Source of the DNA: Paenibacillus sp. GM2
Lineage (GTDB): Bacteria > Bacillota > Bacilli > Paenibacillales > Paenibacillaceae
Direction of reading: 5' to 3'
DNA: 64,000 bases
Assembly: GCF_900069005.2 (NCBI RefSeq)
Contig: NZ_LN831279.1
Span: 1,024,581 to 1,088,580, forward strand
The notes under the pieces were generated by a model. That model did not search any database. It worked only from the letters and a program-made list of their open reading frames with translations, and was not told the origin of the DNA. The stretch's first letter is position 1. Each line of letters begins with the position of its first letter. The position numbers and the translations under genes are program-made. Shown here piece by piece: positions 35,466 through 45,123 of this stretch.

Positions 35466-36332
35466 ATGAAGTTCAACAAGGCAAGATGGAGTATCGTTAT
35501 GGCTCTCACTTTGGTAGTGATGATGAGTTCTGTACCCGCAAGTTACGCATCCGGAATTGATGGGGAGTCAGGGAACGGAGTTGCTCCATCCGAATCGAAG
35601 ACGAATACAGGTGCCGAGCAGAGGCTCGCGATCATTATCGATGACTTTGGCAACGATATGAAAGGAACGGAAGAGATCCTCAGTCTTCCGGTGAAGCTTA
35701 CCGTAGCGGTTATGCCATTTCTTAGAACGAGTGAAAAAGATGCCCGCATGGCTCATGAGAAGGGACATGATGTGATCATTCATTTGCCGATGGAGCCGAA
35801 GCAAGGGAAGCCGGAGTGGCTGGGTCCAGGTGCGATTCTGTCCAATATGAGCGATGCGGAGGTTAGGGAGAAGGTGGAGGCGGCCATTAAAAATATCCCT
35901 TACGCTGTTGGAATCAATAATCATATGGGCTCCAAAATAACCGGTGACAAGCGGATTATGGGTGTCATTCTGGAGGTATGCAAGGAACATGGCCTCTTCT
36001 TCGTGGACAGCAAGACGAATTATCGTTCGATCGTAGGTGAAATATGTGATGAGAAAGGGCTGCCGCGGCTTCAAAATGACATTTTCCTCGATGATGTTCA
36101 TTCGGTCAGCCATGTGACAGGACAGCTCAGGAAGGTACAAGAGCGGCTGCAACAGCAAAAACTATGTGTGACCATTGGTCATGTCGGGGTTGGCGGACTT
36201 ATGACGGCAGAGGCGTTGAAGCGAACGATTCCGGAAATGAAGCAGCGGGGAATTCATTTTGTAGGTATGCTGGATGTGGCCCAGGCAAAAGAAAATCCCG
36301 GGAATCCGGGACTTGGGGTTACATTACCGTAA
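35466..36332 (+). CDS. Divergent polysaccharide deacetylase (YibQ family)
   Basis: 288 residues from ATG 35466, 9 nt behind GGAGG. Signal peptide at residues 1-29 (MKFNKARWSIVMALTLVV... ending SYASG), then the deacetylase-like domain: LAIIIDDFGND, LTVAVMPF, DVIIHLPMEP, INNHMGSK, FFVDSKTN, CVTIGHVG. The family (PF04748) has a modified metal site and its substrate is unknown; a role in envelope polysaccharide turnover is inferred. Its 3' end overlaps that of the convergent amidase gene by 14 nt. Confidence 0.88.
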   Translation: MKFNKARWSIVMALTLVVMMSSVPASYASGIDGESGNGVAPSESKTNTGAEQRLAIIIDDFGNDMKGTEEILSLPVKLTVAVMPFLRTSEKDARMAHEKGHDVIIHLPMEPKQGKPEWLGPGAILSNMSDAEVREKVEAAIKNIPYAVGINNHMGSKITGDKRIMGVILEVCKEHGLFFVDSKTNYRSIVGEICDEKGLPRLQNDIFLDDVHSVSHVTGQLRKVQERLQQQKLCVTIGHVGVGGLMTAEALKRTIPEMKQRGIHFVGMLDVAQAKENPGNPGLGVTLP

Positions 36333-37008
36333 AATATTGAACTATACCGGCGTAAATCGCCTCGGCAATCTTTTGTTGACCGCGTTTGCTAGTAAGCATG
36401 GCGCGGTCTTCGTTATTGCTGATAAAACCCGTCTCTACAATGACTGCAGGCGAATCGACATGTCTTAGCAAATAGAAAGGTTCACCAACTTCAGGCAAGC
36501 GATGGCTGTCATACAGCGTATCAAGCGAATTCTGAATCGAAGTAGCCAGGAACGCGCTTCGACCGTCATTCTGATGAAGCACTAGCGGGCCGCGCCGCGC
36601 TTTGTTGCGTCCCCAATTGACATGCATGCTGACGACGATGGAAGCGGGCACCTCTTCACTAAGCTCCTTGCGTTGGGCCAGGTCCCGAATATGACGGGAA
36701 CGGCTCTTCAACCAGCGGTTCTCATCACTCAGGGCATAGTCGCCTGTCCGGTTCAATATAGTGCGATACCCATGGCTTCGAAGAAGCATATACAATCTGC
36801 GGCTGATGTCAAGATTGATGTCCTTCTCAAGGATGTCTCCAAAGGAAGTCCCACCATCAATTCCGCCGTGTCCGACATCGATTAGGATCACCGGTTCGGG
36901 AAAGGCGTATTTTAAATTATCAACATCTGCCGAGACCGGGGTGCTGTCGGCCCATAAATTGAAGAGCATGAGAGCAGCAGCAAGCAGAACAGGTAGTTTT
37001 CTTCTCAT
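36319..37008 (-). CDS. N-acetylmuramoyl-L-alanine amidase, Amidase_3 (CwlD-like)
   Basis: About 229 residues. ATG at 37008 behind AAAGGTGAGG; signal peptide MRRKLPVLLAAALMLFNLWADS. Zinc ligands: His in LIDVGHGGIDGG, Glu in DILEKDINLDISRRL and His in VSMHVNWG; catalytic Glu in VIVETGFISN. The architecture and length fit CwlD, which makes muramic-lactam precursors in spore cortex, or a related cell-wall amidase. Supports a sporulating member of the Bacillota, though the role is inferred. Confidence 0.88.
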   Translation of the reverse strand: MRRKLPVLLAAALMLFNLWADSTPVSADVDNLKYAFPEPVILIDVGHGGIDGGTSFGDILEKDINLDISRRLYMLLRSHGYRTILNRTGDYALSDENRWLKSRSRHIRDLAQRKELSEEVPASIVVSMHVNWGRNKARRGPLVLHQNDGRSAFLATSIQNSLDTLYDSHRLPEVGEPFYLLRHVDSPAVIVETGFISNNEDRAMLTSKRGQQKIAEAIYAGIVQYFTVM

Positions 37009-37050
37009 GACCTCACCTTTCAGGATTTCCGTTTTTATCTTCCAGTCTGT

Positions 37051-37435
37051 GTTCAAAAAGTTTGTTTTTGCCCGAAGCTTATGCTTCCGTGAACCTCTCC
37101 TTGAAACGCTTCAGTTGGATGAAACTGCCATTCTGAGGTGTGGAGCTCCATGTTTTCGCAGAAAAAGACTTCGTAAACATATGCATGTAGCGAGTTCGTG
37201 GCACCTGAGAGGTTTCCGCAGGAAACATGACTTCGTAAGCATTCGTATAGAAAATCGACTGAATGCAAGCTTCGATACGAGCGTTTCTTGATTCATTTCG
37301 TGTTAGATATAGAATGGATTTGTTGTTATCTCGGCTGATGAAATTCTATATCCCAAGAAAACCTTCCTTTGGATTGGCGGTCAATCATTCTTGGATGACA
37401 CCGATTGGTATTCTTAGCTAAAGCGGAATTTGAAC
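37051..37435 (+). repeat. TIR element C (about 385 bp)
   Basis: Left end GTTCAAAAAG (37051-37060); right end degraded to AATTTGAAC (37427-37435). Contains two related sub-repeats built on a GTTTYC-loop-GRAAAC hairpin followed by GACTTCGTAAACAT/GACTTCGTAAGCAT, and a GATATAGAAT...ATTCTATATC stem near the right end shared with element B. Confidence 0.75.
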
Positions 37436-37566
37436 TACCTCTTCATCTATATTGAGCGAAAATAAGCGAAAACATGCATCTCCCTCAGATTCGATTCCAA
37501 GTTTATTTGACTGGATTATGGAGCAAACTACGTTTAGATAGCTATAACCAAAAGGAGGTGGAATAT

Positions 37567-37809
37567 ATGTCCAGCAAGGGTGATGAGCTGGTGAAATACA
37601 TTACGGAGCGGGTTGTTGATTATGTGGAGACACCAAGAGACGTCAGACGTGAACGTTCCCGAGGCAGGCAGAGCTGGTCGCAGACCTGGTTTGGAATGAT
37701 CCCATTCTCAATCTCGCTCTGGGTACGGCAAATTCCGTTCCATCGGATACGCATCAAAAGCAAGGAATACCGCATCAAAGGAAGGGACCCATCTTCACGT
37801 AATGTGTAA
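37567..37809 (+). CDS. yqzE: YqzE-family small protein
   Basis: 80 residues. The family start is clear: MSSKGDELVKYITERVVDYVETPRDVRRERSR, then WFGMIPFSISLWV, a single hydrophobic segment, and a basic tail. ATG at 37567 follows AAAGGAGGTGG, one of the strongest sites in the window. In Bacillus yqzE is near the comG competence genes; function unknown. A terminator follows. It starts 130 bp after TIR element C. Confidence 0.85.
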   Translation: MSSKGDELVKYITERVVDYVETPRDVRRERSRGRQSWSQTWFGMIPFSISLWVRQIPFHRIRIKSKEYRIKGRDPSSRNV

Positions 37810-37822
37810 ATGATAAAAAGCG

Positions 37823-37862
37823 AAACAAGCTGCCGAATCAATCGGACAGCTTGTTTGTGTTT
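37823..37862 (+). terminator. Terminator after yqzE
   Basis: AAACAAGCTG-CCGA/TCGG-CAGCTTGTTT stem with one bulge, then GTGTTTTG. Confidence 0.85.
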
Positions 37863-37909
37863 TGCCCCTCCCCTACCGGTCGAAAGTACGGCAGGGGAGA
37901 GGGGATCGG

Positions 37910-38917
37910 TCAGTAAGCTACGAATTTGCCTGCGTCAAGCATGGCCTCGAGGGCGATCCATCGGGGTGAGGATGTCGTTCCGCTCTGAACATAAATGGAT
38001 GCCTCCGAGGATGAATAAGCATCAGCATCGGCTGAAGATGGCTGCCACAGCTGATATCCGGATACAGGCAACGGTACGGAATAAGTGCGGTCCCCGCTGG
38101 AGGAGACAAATATGAGACGTTTAGCGGCAGTAATAATCCGTTCAAATGATTGCGGGTTAATATCCAGAGCCTTGCTGGTCATCCACATGATATTATCATA
38201 TGGATCAAACTGGACTGCGGTTTGTACGGTCTGGGGGGCTGGGATCAAATCTGAATTATGATGACTCCCGGCGGCGGAACCGGGAGGTGTATAATGGGCA
38301 GCCTGCTTGGCAAAGCTCTGCAGAGTCTCCGGTAAATCTTCACCATTCAGCGCATTTAGAAAATGGGAGAAACCTTCCTTGCTGCGAATTCCAATGCCCC
38401 ACTCTGCAAGCGTAGGTCCAGCATAGAGCGGAACGATCTTGCGGTTGGTATTGGAGTCGAGCTTAATGCCGATATTGTCCAGACCCGATTGAAGTGCAGA
38501 TGGCGAGAATAGGGAGTCTTCACCTGTTCCATATTCGATCAGCTTGTATTCGCCCCGGTCGGTCGCGGAGATGATCAAATAACCATTTGAAGTCGAGGGG
38601 CTTTCAGCAGATTTACTTTGTTCATCAGTACAAATGGTGACCAGCCAGCTGTGAGTCCCTGGTCCCAGCGGCTCGATGACCGTCTCGGCATTCTTCCAGT
38701 GGGCGAGCGGCTTTGTCGCTGAGAGACGAAGGATTGTATCTTCGGCAAATTGCGTGAGCCCAACAGGCGCCACCGTTTGAATAGAGGAAGTTTGATTTGG
38801 CGCGGCCAGCGTTCGCGCAATAAATACCTGGGCTTCAAATCCGGTCGGGAGGAGAAAGCCTGTACATAGCAATATTTTCAACACCAGTGAGATCGGTTTA
38901 CGGAAATTTACATGCAT
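37910..38917 (-). CDS. Secreted protein of unknown function
   Basis: 335 residues. Signal peptide at about residues 1-38 (basic start, hydrophobic KILLCTGFLLPTGF, cleavage near TLAAP). The mature part has one conserved-looking region with WxVTICTDEQ and ISATDRGEYKLIEYG and a C-terminal segment that resembles a lipoprotein/peptidase prodomain in length only. No family recognised. ATG at 38917 behind AGGGGTGA; transcribed with yqhGH strand but separated by a terminator. Confidence 0.7.
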   Translation of the reverse strand: MHVNFRKPISLVLKILLCTGFLLPTGFEAQVFIARTLAAPNQTSSIQTVAPVGLTQFAEDTILRLSATKPLAHWKNAETVIEPLGPGTHSWLVTICTDEQSKSAESPSTSNGYLIISATDRGEYKLIEYGTGEDSLFSPSALQSGLDNIGIKLDSNTNRKIVPLYAGPTLAEWGIGIRSKEGFSHFLNALNGEDLPETLQSFAKQAAHYTPPGSAAGSHHNSDLIPAPQTVQTAVQFDPYDNIMWMTSKALDINPQSFERIITAAKRLIFVSSSGDRTYSVPLPVSGYQLWQPSSADADAYSSSEASIYVQSGTTSSPRWIALEAMLDAGKFVAY

Positions 38918-38979
38918 CAGACGCGAGTCACCCCTGTCATTAATTTATATCGCTTGTCCCATTGTACAAAAGCTGTCGC

Positions 38980-39030
38980 AAAAAGAGTGTTGCAACCTGT
39001 CAGACGGGTATGAGACAGGTTGCTTCTTTT
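38980..39030 (-). terminator. Terminator of the yqhH-yqhG operon
   Basis: GCAACCTGT/ACAGGTTGC stem (38992-39000, 39015-39023); T-rich on both strands. Confidence 0.8.
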
Positions 39031-39076
39031 TTTGTGACCTTTTAGCGAGAAGCGTCAATTTCTGGCCCCGGCGTCA

Positions 39077-40084
39077 TCAACGCGGCGAACGCAGGTGAAA
39101 GATGCCGTAGTTGATGACGGATGCGACAATTCTCGGCTCGTACTGCCAGCGGATTTCACTGCGCCTTGCTTCATATTGCCCGGCGATCTCTTGCTTGCGT
39201 TCTTCATCAGAATCGTTTAATAGAGGTTGATAATAGGCATCAATGAGCTCAAGCTCCTCCCTCAGCCTGATGGCCGCTGCATCTGCCCAGGACATATCAT
39301 AGGTAGACAGCTTATCGCGAAGCCTCTGTTCGAGGGCATCCCTGCCCTCCGCAGGGGACAGCTCGGATGGCTCGATACTGACATTCTCAGGCAAGCGGGG
39401 AACTAGCTGTATGCCTGCCAGCCGGTTGGAGAACAGCTCATCAATTCGGCCGTTTAATAGAGAGATGCCGATAAAATGCATCTCCTCCCGCTTGATATCG
39501 CAGCAAAATTCCAGCTTGAAGCAAACTCCAAGCCACGGCTCATAAGAGGCCGGAAAGAGGGTCATACGCTGCCGTTGTCCGGGGTCCTCAAACAAATAGA
39601 CACAGCGACCTCCTTGTCTGGCGGCCGTGAAGATTTGCTTGAGCCGTGGGCTGCCGAACGTGAGCACTTCCTTCTGAATTCGTCCGGGTCCCAGGATCGG
39701 AAGAGGACGGATGGGTCCGAAATAGCGGCCAAGTACGCTGTCATCCGCCGCTCCGGGTGCTTGCGGCTGCCCCGCAGTTTGCGTGGAGCCAAGCTGGGGC
39801 GCTCCTGAGCCAACGCCAGGCTTCGCGCTGCTTGTGTTATCGCTCCGCTCCTGCAGCGCCTCATACCCCTCGGCATCAAATACAAACGAGAAGCTCATCG
39901 TCTCCGGCTCCACGCCGGTACGCTCTACGAATCCCCAGTAGTAAGGGCGATTCGTCAGATCGCGATCCGCCTGCGGCGAAAGCTTGACGGTCACATGATA
40001 CGGGGATTTCTCAAGGATTTGGCATTCTGTAGCGTCCAGATATGTCATGACATACTGTTGTATTTGATCTTGTGTCATCGTCAT
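39077..40084 (-). CDS. yqhG: YqhG family protein
   Basis: 335 residues, similar in length and pattern to Bacillus YqhG: IQQYVMTYLDATECQILEKSPYHVTVKLSPQADRDLTNRPYYWGF at the start and YFGPIRPLPILGPGRIQKEV in the middle. A Ser/Gly/Pro-rich insert (about residues 85-112) is not typical of the Bacillus protein. It lies 7 nt downstream of yqhH and is clearly cotranscribed; function unknown, but always paired with the YqhH helicase. Confidence 0.88.
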   Translation of the reverse strand: MTMTQDQIQQYVMTYLDATECQILEKSPYHVTVKLSPQADRDLTNRPYYWGFVERTGVEPETMSFSFVFDAEGYEALQERSDNTSSAKPGVGSGAPQLGSTQTAGQPQAPGAADDSVLGRYFGPIRPLPILGPGRIQKEVLTFGSPRLKQIFTAARQGGRCVYLFEDPGQRQRMTLFPASYEPWLGVCFKLEFCCDIKREEMHFIGISLLNGRIDELFSNRLAGIQLVPRLPENVSIEPSELSPAEGRDALEQRLRDKLSTYDMSWADAAAIRLREELELIDAYYQPLLNDSDEERKQEIAGQYEARRSEIRWQYEPRIVASVINYGIFHLRSPR

Positions 40085-40091
40085 ATGTCAA

Positions 40092-41855
40092 TCATCCTCC
40101 AAGCAGCTGCTCAAAATTTCCATCCTGCTCCCGTTCAGAAATTTCACGGTCCAGTTCGGATTTGATCGTGTTCAGTGAGTTGCCGAGGGAATCCACACCC
40201 TTGGCAATCTCCTCATCGCTGCTCGATTCCAGCAAAATCTTGTAGATGCTCTTTTCGAGCGAGCCTTTTTTCTCGAACCGCTCAAGGATGACATCAAGCT
40301 GGCCAATGACCGATTCGAACAAATTGATTTTCTCATGCAGCAGGTTCACGATATGCTCTTCAATTGTGCCTTTGGTCGATAAATTGTATATATTCACATC
40401 GTTTTGCTGACCTAGCCGATGTACCCGTCCAATTCGCTGCTCGACCCGCATCGGATTCCAGGGCAGATCGAAGTTGATCATATTGTGGCAGAATTGCAGG
40501 TTGATCCCTTCTCCCCCAGCTTCGGTGGCGATCATCACCTGGGCCTTACCGCGGAACAGATCCATCATCCAGTCCTTTTTGCCCCGGTTCATACCGCCAC
40601 GGTAAGGAACGCAGACAAGATTGCGCTCGCTGAAATATTTCAATAAATATTCCTGGGTCGCCCGATATTCCGTAAATACGATCACTTTCTCATTCATCTC
40701 ACGGATCAGTTCCATCGTCTTCTCCGCTTTGCTGTTCGCTTGAATCGTCTTAATAATTCCGACCAGATCCCAGATATCGTCACGCAGTGGAGAATCCGGG
40801 GCCAGCTTCTTGGACAGATTGACCAGCGTGACGAAGACGGCATCGCGGCTGCTGCATACTTCCCTCTGCAGAGTAACCAGAGAGAACATACTGCCCATAT
40901 CACCGCCTGCTGCCCGATATTGGTTCTTAATAAAGGAAGTTACGCCATTGTAGAGGTTCTTCTCCTCGGGAGAGAGCTCAACATGCACATTGCGCACGAT
41001 TCTCTTCTTGAAGTCCAATTGGCCTTCACCGCGACGATTTCGGATCAATACTTTTGACAGCTCGCCCTTGAGGGCTTGCTCGTTCTTGGCAATGCGTTTG
41101 TCGAGAACAAAATTAGCCGCAAAATCGCTTTGCCCCCCAAGCTGACCTGGCTTAAGCAAGGTAATCAGGTTGAACAGTTCGCTCAAGTCGTTCTGGATCG
41201 GGGTTGCGGTCAGGAGCAGGCAGTATTTTTTGCGCAATTGCAGCATGAACTGATAGTTGGTTGATTTTTTGTTTTTTAGTTTATGCGCTTCATCGACAAT
41301 GACCATATCATACTCATAATCAGTCAGAATTTTCTTGTGAGGGTCGCGCTTGGCCGTATCCATCGAAGCCACGACGATATCGTTATGCCAGGAATGCTCT
41401 TTCTTCTGGGCTACCGCAGAGATACCGAACTTCTGATTTAATTCTCTCACCCATTGCAGAACCAGCGAGGCTGGAACGAGAATGAGAACCTTCTTGACAA
41501 GTCCGCGAATGATATATTCTTTCAGAATCAGTCCAGCTTCGATCGTCTTGCCCAGCCCAACCTCATCGGCAAGAATAGCTCTGCCGCGCATCTCGAACAT
41601 CACCTTCTGTGCCGTATCAATCTGATGGGGCAGCGGGTCAAATTGCTGAAGATGGCCGAGGCATAACATCTCTTCAAAACTGGTAACGAGCAGGGAAGCT
41701 TCGGCCTGGGTACCCAGATTGAACAATCTCCAATCATCCCAGGGGCCGCCTTTTTTCAATCTCATATCAAGATCTTCATACCAATTCCGTTCAAATTCGA
41801 TGGGAACACCGGCTAACATAGGCTTCATGTCCGGATTTGGGGGATGAGGGTTCAT
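40092..41855 (-). CDS. yqhH: SNF2-type DEAD/DEAH helicase YqhH
   Basis: About 587 residues. ATG at 41855 behind GGGAGGTT; longer frames lack family similarity. Helicase motifs in order: I (LADEVGLGKTIEAGL), Ia (LVPASLVLQW), II (IVDEAHKLKN), III (LLLTATPIQN), IV (VIVFTEYRATQEYL), V (ATEAGGEGINLQF), VI (MRVEQRIGRVHRLGQ). RapA/SNF2-like ATPase of unknown target; in Bacillus linked to yqhG and gcv genes, though no gcvT is visible here. Confidence 0.93.
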   Translation of the reverse strand: MNPHPPNPDMKPMLAGVPIEFERNWYEDLDMRLKKGGPWDDWRLFNLGTQAEASLLVTSFEEMLCLGHLQQFDPLPHQIDTAQKVMFEMRGRAILADEVGLGKTIEAGLILKEYIIRGLVKKVLILVPASLVLQWVRELNQKFGISAVAQKKEHSWHNDIVVASMDTAKRDPHKKILTDYEYDMVIVDEAHKLKNKKSTNYQFMLQLRKKYCLLLTATPIQNDLSELFNLITLLKPGQLGGQSDFAANFVLDKRIAKNEQALKGELSKVLIRNRRGEGQLDFKKRIVRNVHVELSPEEKNLYNGVTSFIKNQYRAAGGDMGSMFSLVTLQREVCSSRDAVFVTLVNLSKKLAPDSPLRDDIWDLVGIIKTIQANSKAEKTMELIREMNEKVIVFTEYRATQEYLLKYFSERNLVCVPYRGGMNRGKKDWMMDLFRGKAQVMIATEAGGEGINLQFCHNMINFDLPWNPMRVEQRIGRVHRLGQQNDVNIYNLSTKGTIEEHIVNLLHEKINLFESVIGQLDVILERFEKKGSLEKSIYKILLESSSDEEIAKGVDSLGNSLNTIKSELDREISEREQDGNFEQLLGG

Positions 41856-42025
41856 TGATAATATAACCTCCCTTTTGTCTAACGACTCGTTGTCTAGTTG
41901 CTGTAGGTAGTATGGACGAAAAACAAAAAGGATATAACTTGGGCCCAAATAGATAGCAATTTGGAGCATTTAGAAGTTTGGACAGGAAGGGGTAGCTATA
42001 ATAGTCTGAATTAAACTAATGATCG

Positions 42026-42080
42026 TTGTGACAACCATATGTAGTGTAGTATAATGGACTAAGCACACTACATATTGAGA
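42026..42080 (+). promoter_or_regulatory. nrdJ promoter P1 with two NrdR-like boxes
   Basis: -35 TTGTGA (42026-42031), 18-bp spacer, -10 TATAAT (42050-42055). It is flanked by 16-bp boxes resembling the NrdR consensus: CAACCATATGTAGTGT (42032-42047, 12 of 16) and ACACTACATATTGAGA (42065-42080, 13 of 16). Box centres are 33 bp apart, the usual helical phasing. NrdR represses ribonucleotide reductase genes. Confidence 0.7.
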
Positions 42081-42250
42081 TTTGTACATATTATTGTAAC
42101 AATTCCAGGTGTGCAAATGCATAACAGGAACCATGTTTGAAGGGTTCAATCTCGTAATTACTGCTTGATTCCGGTTATATTCCTGTCAGCGGCAGCTCCG
42201 CTAAGCGGTATTACTTTTTTGAGCTTGTTTTTTTGTGTTTTTGTTGAAAT

Positions 42251-42278
42251 TTGCTAACACTATATCAGTTGTTATTAT
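42251..42278 (+). promoter_or_regulatory. Possible second nrdJ promoter with a third NrdR-like box
   Basis: -35 TTGCTA (42251-42256), 16-bp spacer that is itself ACACTATATCAGTTGT (12 of 16 to the NrdR consensus), -10 TATTAT (42273-42278). The leader between P1 and the gene is about 290 nt with T-rich runs after the hairpin near 42186-42210; no cobalamin-riboswitch core was recognised. Confidence 0.4.
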
Positions 42279-42355
42279 TTATGATTCGGATGGAATCGGA
42301 CAAGAATCGGCTGAAAGGTGCAGAACAGTTTTGATAAATTAGGAGGGTGTTTTCT

Positions 42356-44950
42356 TTGAAAACGAAGCAAAATCAGCGCCTGGAAGGGCTAAGCGAGAAA
42401 ATCTTCTTGGATAGGTACGCTTGGAAGAATCCTGATCCGAGCCATGCCAAGGTTGGAGACGTTGTTCTTGTCCTGACCAAGGATGACCCTAAATTCCCGA
42501 CGAAGGAAGTTGGCGAAGTGATCGCTCGCGACGGCCAGTCGGTTACTGTCAAGACACGCAGCGGTGCGCTGGTAGAAGCAGATGTCGAGAAGCTGACGTT
42601 GAATATTGAGAAGACACCGGAAGAAATGTGGGATCGATTGGCTCATGCGATGGCTTCGGTGGAGGAAACGCCAGAGAAGCAAGCGGAGTGGTCGGATAAA
42701 TTTCGTGGTATATTGGAAGATTGGAAGCTTGTTCCAGGCGGGCGGATTGCCGCAGGGGCAGGAGCCAGCGATGAGCTCACCTTGTTCAACTGCTACGTCA
42801 TTCCTTCTGCGAAGGATAGCCGTGGCGGTATTATGGAGACTTTGAGTGAAATGACGGAGATTATGGCCCGCGGCGGCGGTGTCGGAATCAATCTCAGTTC
42901 GCTTCGTCCGCGTCGTGCGGTGGTTAAAGGCGTTAACGGTTCATCGAGCGGTGCGGTATCCTGGGGCGGATTGTTCAGCTATACGACAGGACTGATCGAG
43001 CAAGGGGGCAGCCGTCGCGGCGCTTTGATGCTTATGATCAACGACTGGCATCCGGATGTGCTTGATTTCATTACGGTTAAGCAGACAATGGGACAAGTCA
43101 CGAACGCGAACCTGTCGGTATGCGTAAGCAACGCCTTTATGAAGGCTGTCAAAGAGGATTTGGATTGGGAATTGGTCTTCCCGGACACCACTGATGACGA
43201 TTACACTGAAGTCTGGGATGGCGATCTTGATAAATGGAAAGCTGCCGGACGTAAAGTTGTCCATTACCGGACAGTGAAGGCTCGGAAAATCTGGCATACG
43301 ATCATCGAATCGGCTTGGAAATCGGCTGAGCCTGGGGTTGTATTCATGGAATACTACAATCAAATGTCGAACAGCTGGTATTTTAACCCGATCATCTGCA
43401 CGAACCCGTGCGGAGAGCAAGGTTTGCCTGGCTGGGGCGTATGCAATCTGTCGGCGATTAATTTGTCCAAATTTTATGATGAAGAGAACCATGAAGTGGA
43501 TTGGGACGAACTGGCGGTTACGACGCGTTATTCTGTGCGTTTTCTGGATAATGTGATCACCAGGACGCCCTATCACTTTGAAGAAAATGAGCAGAATCAG
43601 AAGAAGGAACGCCGCGTAGGTTTGGGAACGATGGGACTGGCCGAGCTTATGATCAAGCTTCGTATCCGTTACGGCAGTCCGGAATCGCTGGAATTCCTTG
43701 ATAAATTGTACGGTTTTATCGCCAAGGAAGCCTATCTTGCATCTGCCGAGATTGCTGCTGAGAAAGGATCTTTCCCTGCATTTGAAGCGGACAAATATTT
43801 GCAAAGCGGCTTTATGAAGGTGATGACGGAGGTATATCCGGAGGTGGAAGAGGCGATTCGTGAGCAAGGGGTTCGCAATGTAACCCTGATTACACAGGCT
43901 CCGACCGGAAGTACAGGTACGATGGTGGGTACATCGACAGGCATTGAACCTTATTTTGCTTTCAAATATTATCGTCAAAGCCGGCTTGGCTTCGACGAGC
44001 AATTTGTACCAATCGCTCAGGAATGGATGGATGCGCATCCGGGTGAAGAACTGCCCGATTATTACGTGACGGCGATGAGCTTGTCTGCAGAGGATCACAT
44101 CCGCGTGCAAGCGGCGATCCAACGCTGGGTAGACAGCTCGATCTCCAAGACGGCGAACTGCCCGTCCGATTTCACAGTTGAAGATACGAAGCGTTTGTAT
44201 GAGCTTGCCTTCGATCTCGGGTGCAAAGGGGTTACGATCTACCGCGATGGCAGCCGTGATGTGCAAGTTCTGCAGACCGAGAAGAAGGAAGACAAGGAGG
44301 CCAAGGCCACTGCTGTGAGTGAAGCTGCATCGACTGGCGGATCGGCAGAGGACAACAATCCTAGTATCGCTGTTGGTAAGAAAGCGGTGGAGGATAAGCA
44401 ATATAAGAAACGTCCCCAAGTGCTTCGCGGTGCTACGTACAAGATCAACACGCCGTTTGGCATGGCCTACATTACGATTAACGATCTGAACGGAATTCCG
44501 GGCGAGATCTTCCTGAATGTCGGCAAGGCGGGTTCTGACGTATTCGCGATGGCCGAAGCGCTGGGCCGTGTCTGCTCCTTGTTCCTCCGTTATGGGGATC
44601 ATGGGGAGAAGGTAGAATTGCTGATCAAGCATCTGAAGGGAATCGGCGGCTCCGGTGCGATCGGTTTCGGTCCGAACCGCGTTGAATCCATTGCTGACGC
44701 CGTTGCCAAGGCGTTGGAAATTCATGTGCAAAGCGACCATTTCGGCGGAGACCATGATCCGGCTCCGGTTGCTGCGACGTTAGCTCATCAGCATGACGAG
44801 CAGACCCAGGACCATAATCACGATAACGACCAACGGTATAATGCGCCAGCCGCCTCGCGCGACCTGTGCCCATCCTGCGGCTCGGCCTCGCTGATCAATA
44901 TCGAGGGCTGCAAGACCTGCAGCAGCTGCGGATATAGCAAGTGCGGATAA
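42356..44950 (+). CDS. nrdJ: Adenosylcobalamin-dependent (class II) ribonucleotide reductase
   Basis: 864 residues. Makes deoxyribonucleotides using B12 and needs no separate radical subunit. The catalytic core shows FNCYVIPSAKD, GGGVGINLSSLRP, NPCGEQGLPGWGVCNLSAINL (Cys and Glu), and APTGSTGTMVGTSTGIEPYF. A TSCPD domain and a C-terminal CPSCGS...CKTCSSCGYSKCG tail carry the redox and zinc Cys residues. The TTG at 42356 is 9 nt behind AGGAGG, whereas GTG 42347 touches that site. NrdR-like boxes upstream; strong terminator downstream. Confidence 0.95.
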   Translation: MKTKQNQRLEGLSEKIFLDRYAWKNPDPSHAKVGDVVLVLTKDDPKFPTKEVGEVIARDGQSVTVKTRSGALVEADVEKLTLNIEKTPEEMWDRLAHAMASVEETPEKQAEWSDKFRGILEDWKLVPGGRIAAGAGASDELTLFNCYVIPSAKDSRGGIMETLSEMTEIMARGGGVGINLSSLRPRRAVVKGVNGSSSGAVSWGGLFSYTTGLIEQGGSRRGALMLMINDWHPDVLDFITVKQTMGQVTNANLSVCVSNAFMKAVKEDLDWELVFPDTTDDDYTEVWDGDLDKWKAAGRKVVHYRTVKARKIWHTIIESAWKSAEPGVVFMEYYNQMSNSWYFNPIICTNPCGEQGLPGWGVCNLSAINLSKFYDEENHEVDWDELAVTTRYSVRFLDNVITRTPYHFEENEQNQKKERRVGLGTMGLAELMIKLRIRYGSPESLEFLDKLYGFIAKEAYLASAEIAAEKGSFPAFEADKYLQSGFMKVMTEVYPEVEEAIREQGVRNVTLITQAPTGSTGTMVGTSTGIEPYFAFKYYRQSRLGFDEQFVPIAQEWMDAHPGEELPDYYVTAMSLSAEDHIRVQAAIQRWVDSSISKTANCPSDFTVEDTKRLYELAFDLGCKGVTIYRDGSRDVQVLQTEKKEDKEAKATAVSEAASTGGSAEDNNPSIAVGKKAVEDKQYKKRPQVLRGATYKINTPFGMAYITINDLNGIPGEIFLNVGKAGSDVFAMAEALGRVCSLFLRYGDHGEKVELLIKHLKGIGGSGAIGFGPNRVESIADAVAKALEIHVQSDHFGGDHDPAPVAATLAHQHDEQTQDHNHDNDQRYNAPAASRDLCPSCGSASLINIEGCKTCSSCGYSKCG

Positions 44951-44970
44951 GAAAAGTAAAACTAAAGCAA

Positions 44971-45016
44971 AAAGAAACCAGGCCTATTCTATTTGATAGG
45001 CCTGGTTTCTTTTTTA
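44971..45016 (+). terminator. Terminator after nrdJ
   Basis: 17-bp perfect arms AAAGAAACCAGGCCTAT/ATAGGCCTGGTTTCTTT, then T-run. Confidence 0.95.
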
Positions 45017-45123
45017 TTTATCCAAAAGTGATTATACCCTGGTACAGAGCTACAGCGTTAGTTTGCAAAAAGAATCACTTACTGTTTGTCTGAATATTTG
45101 CGGAAGAAGCGAATAAGTTTATA

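Noticed and set aside
42062..42355. Cobalamin riboswitch in the long nrdJ leader
   Set aside because: No conserved B12-box core was found; NrdR-like boxes are a better explanation.
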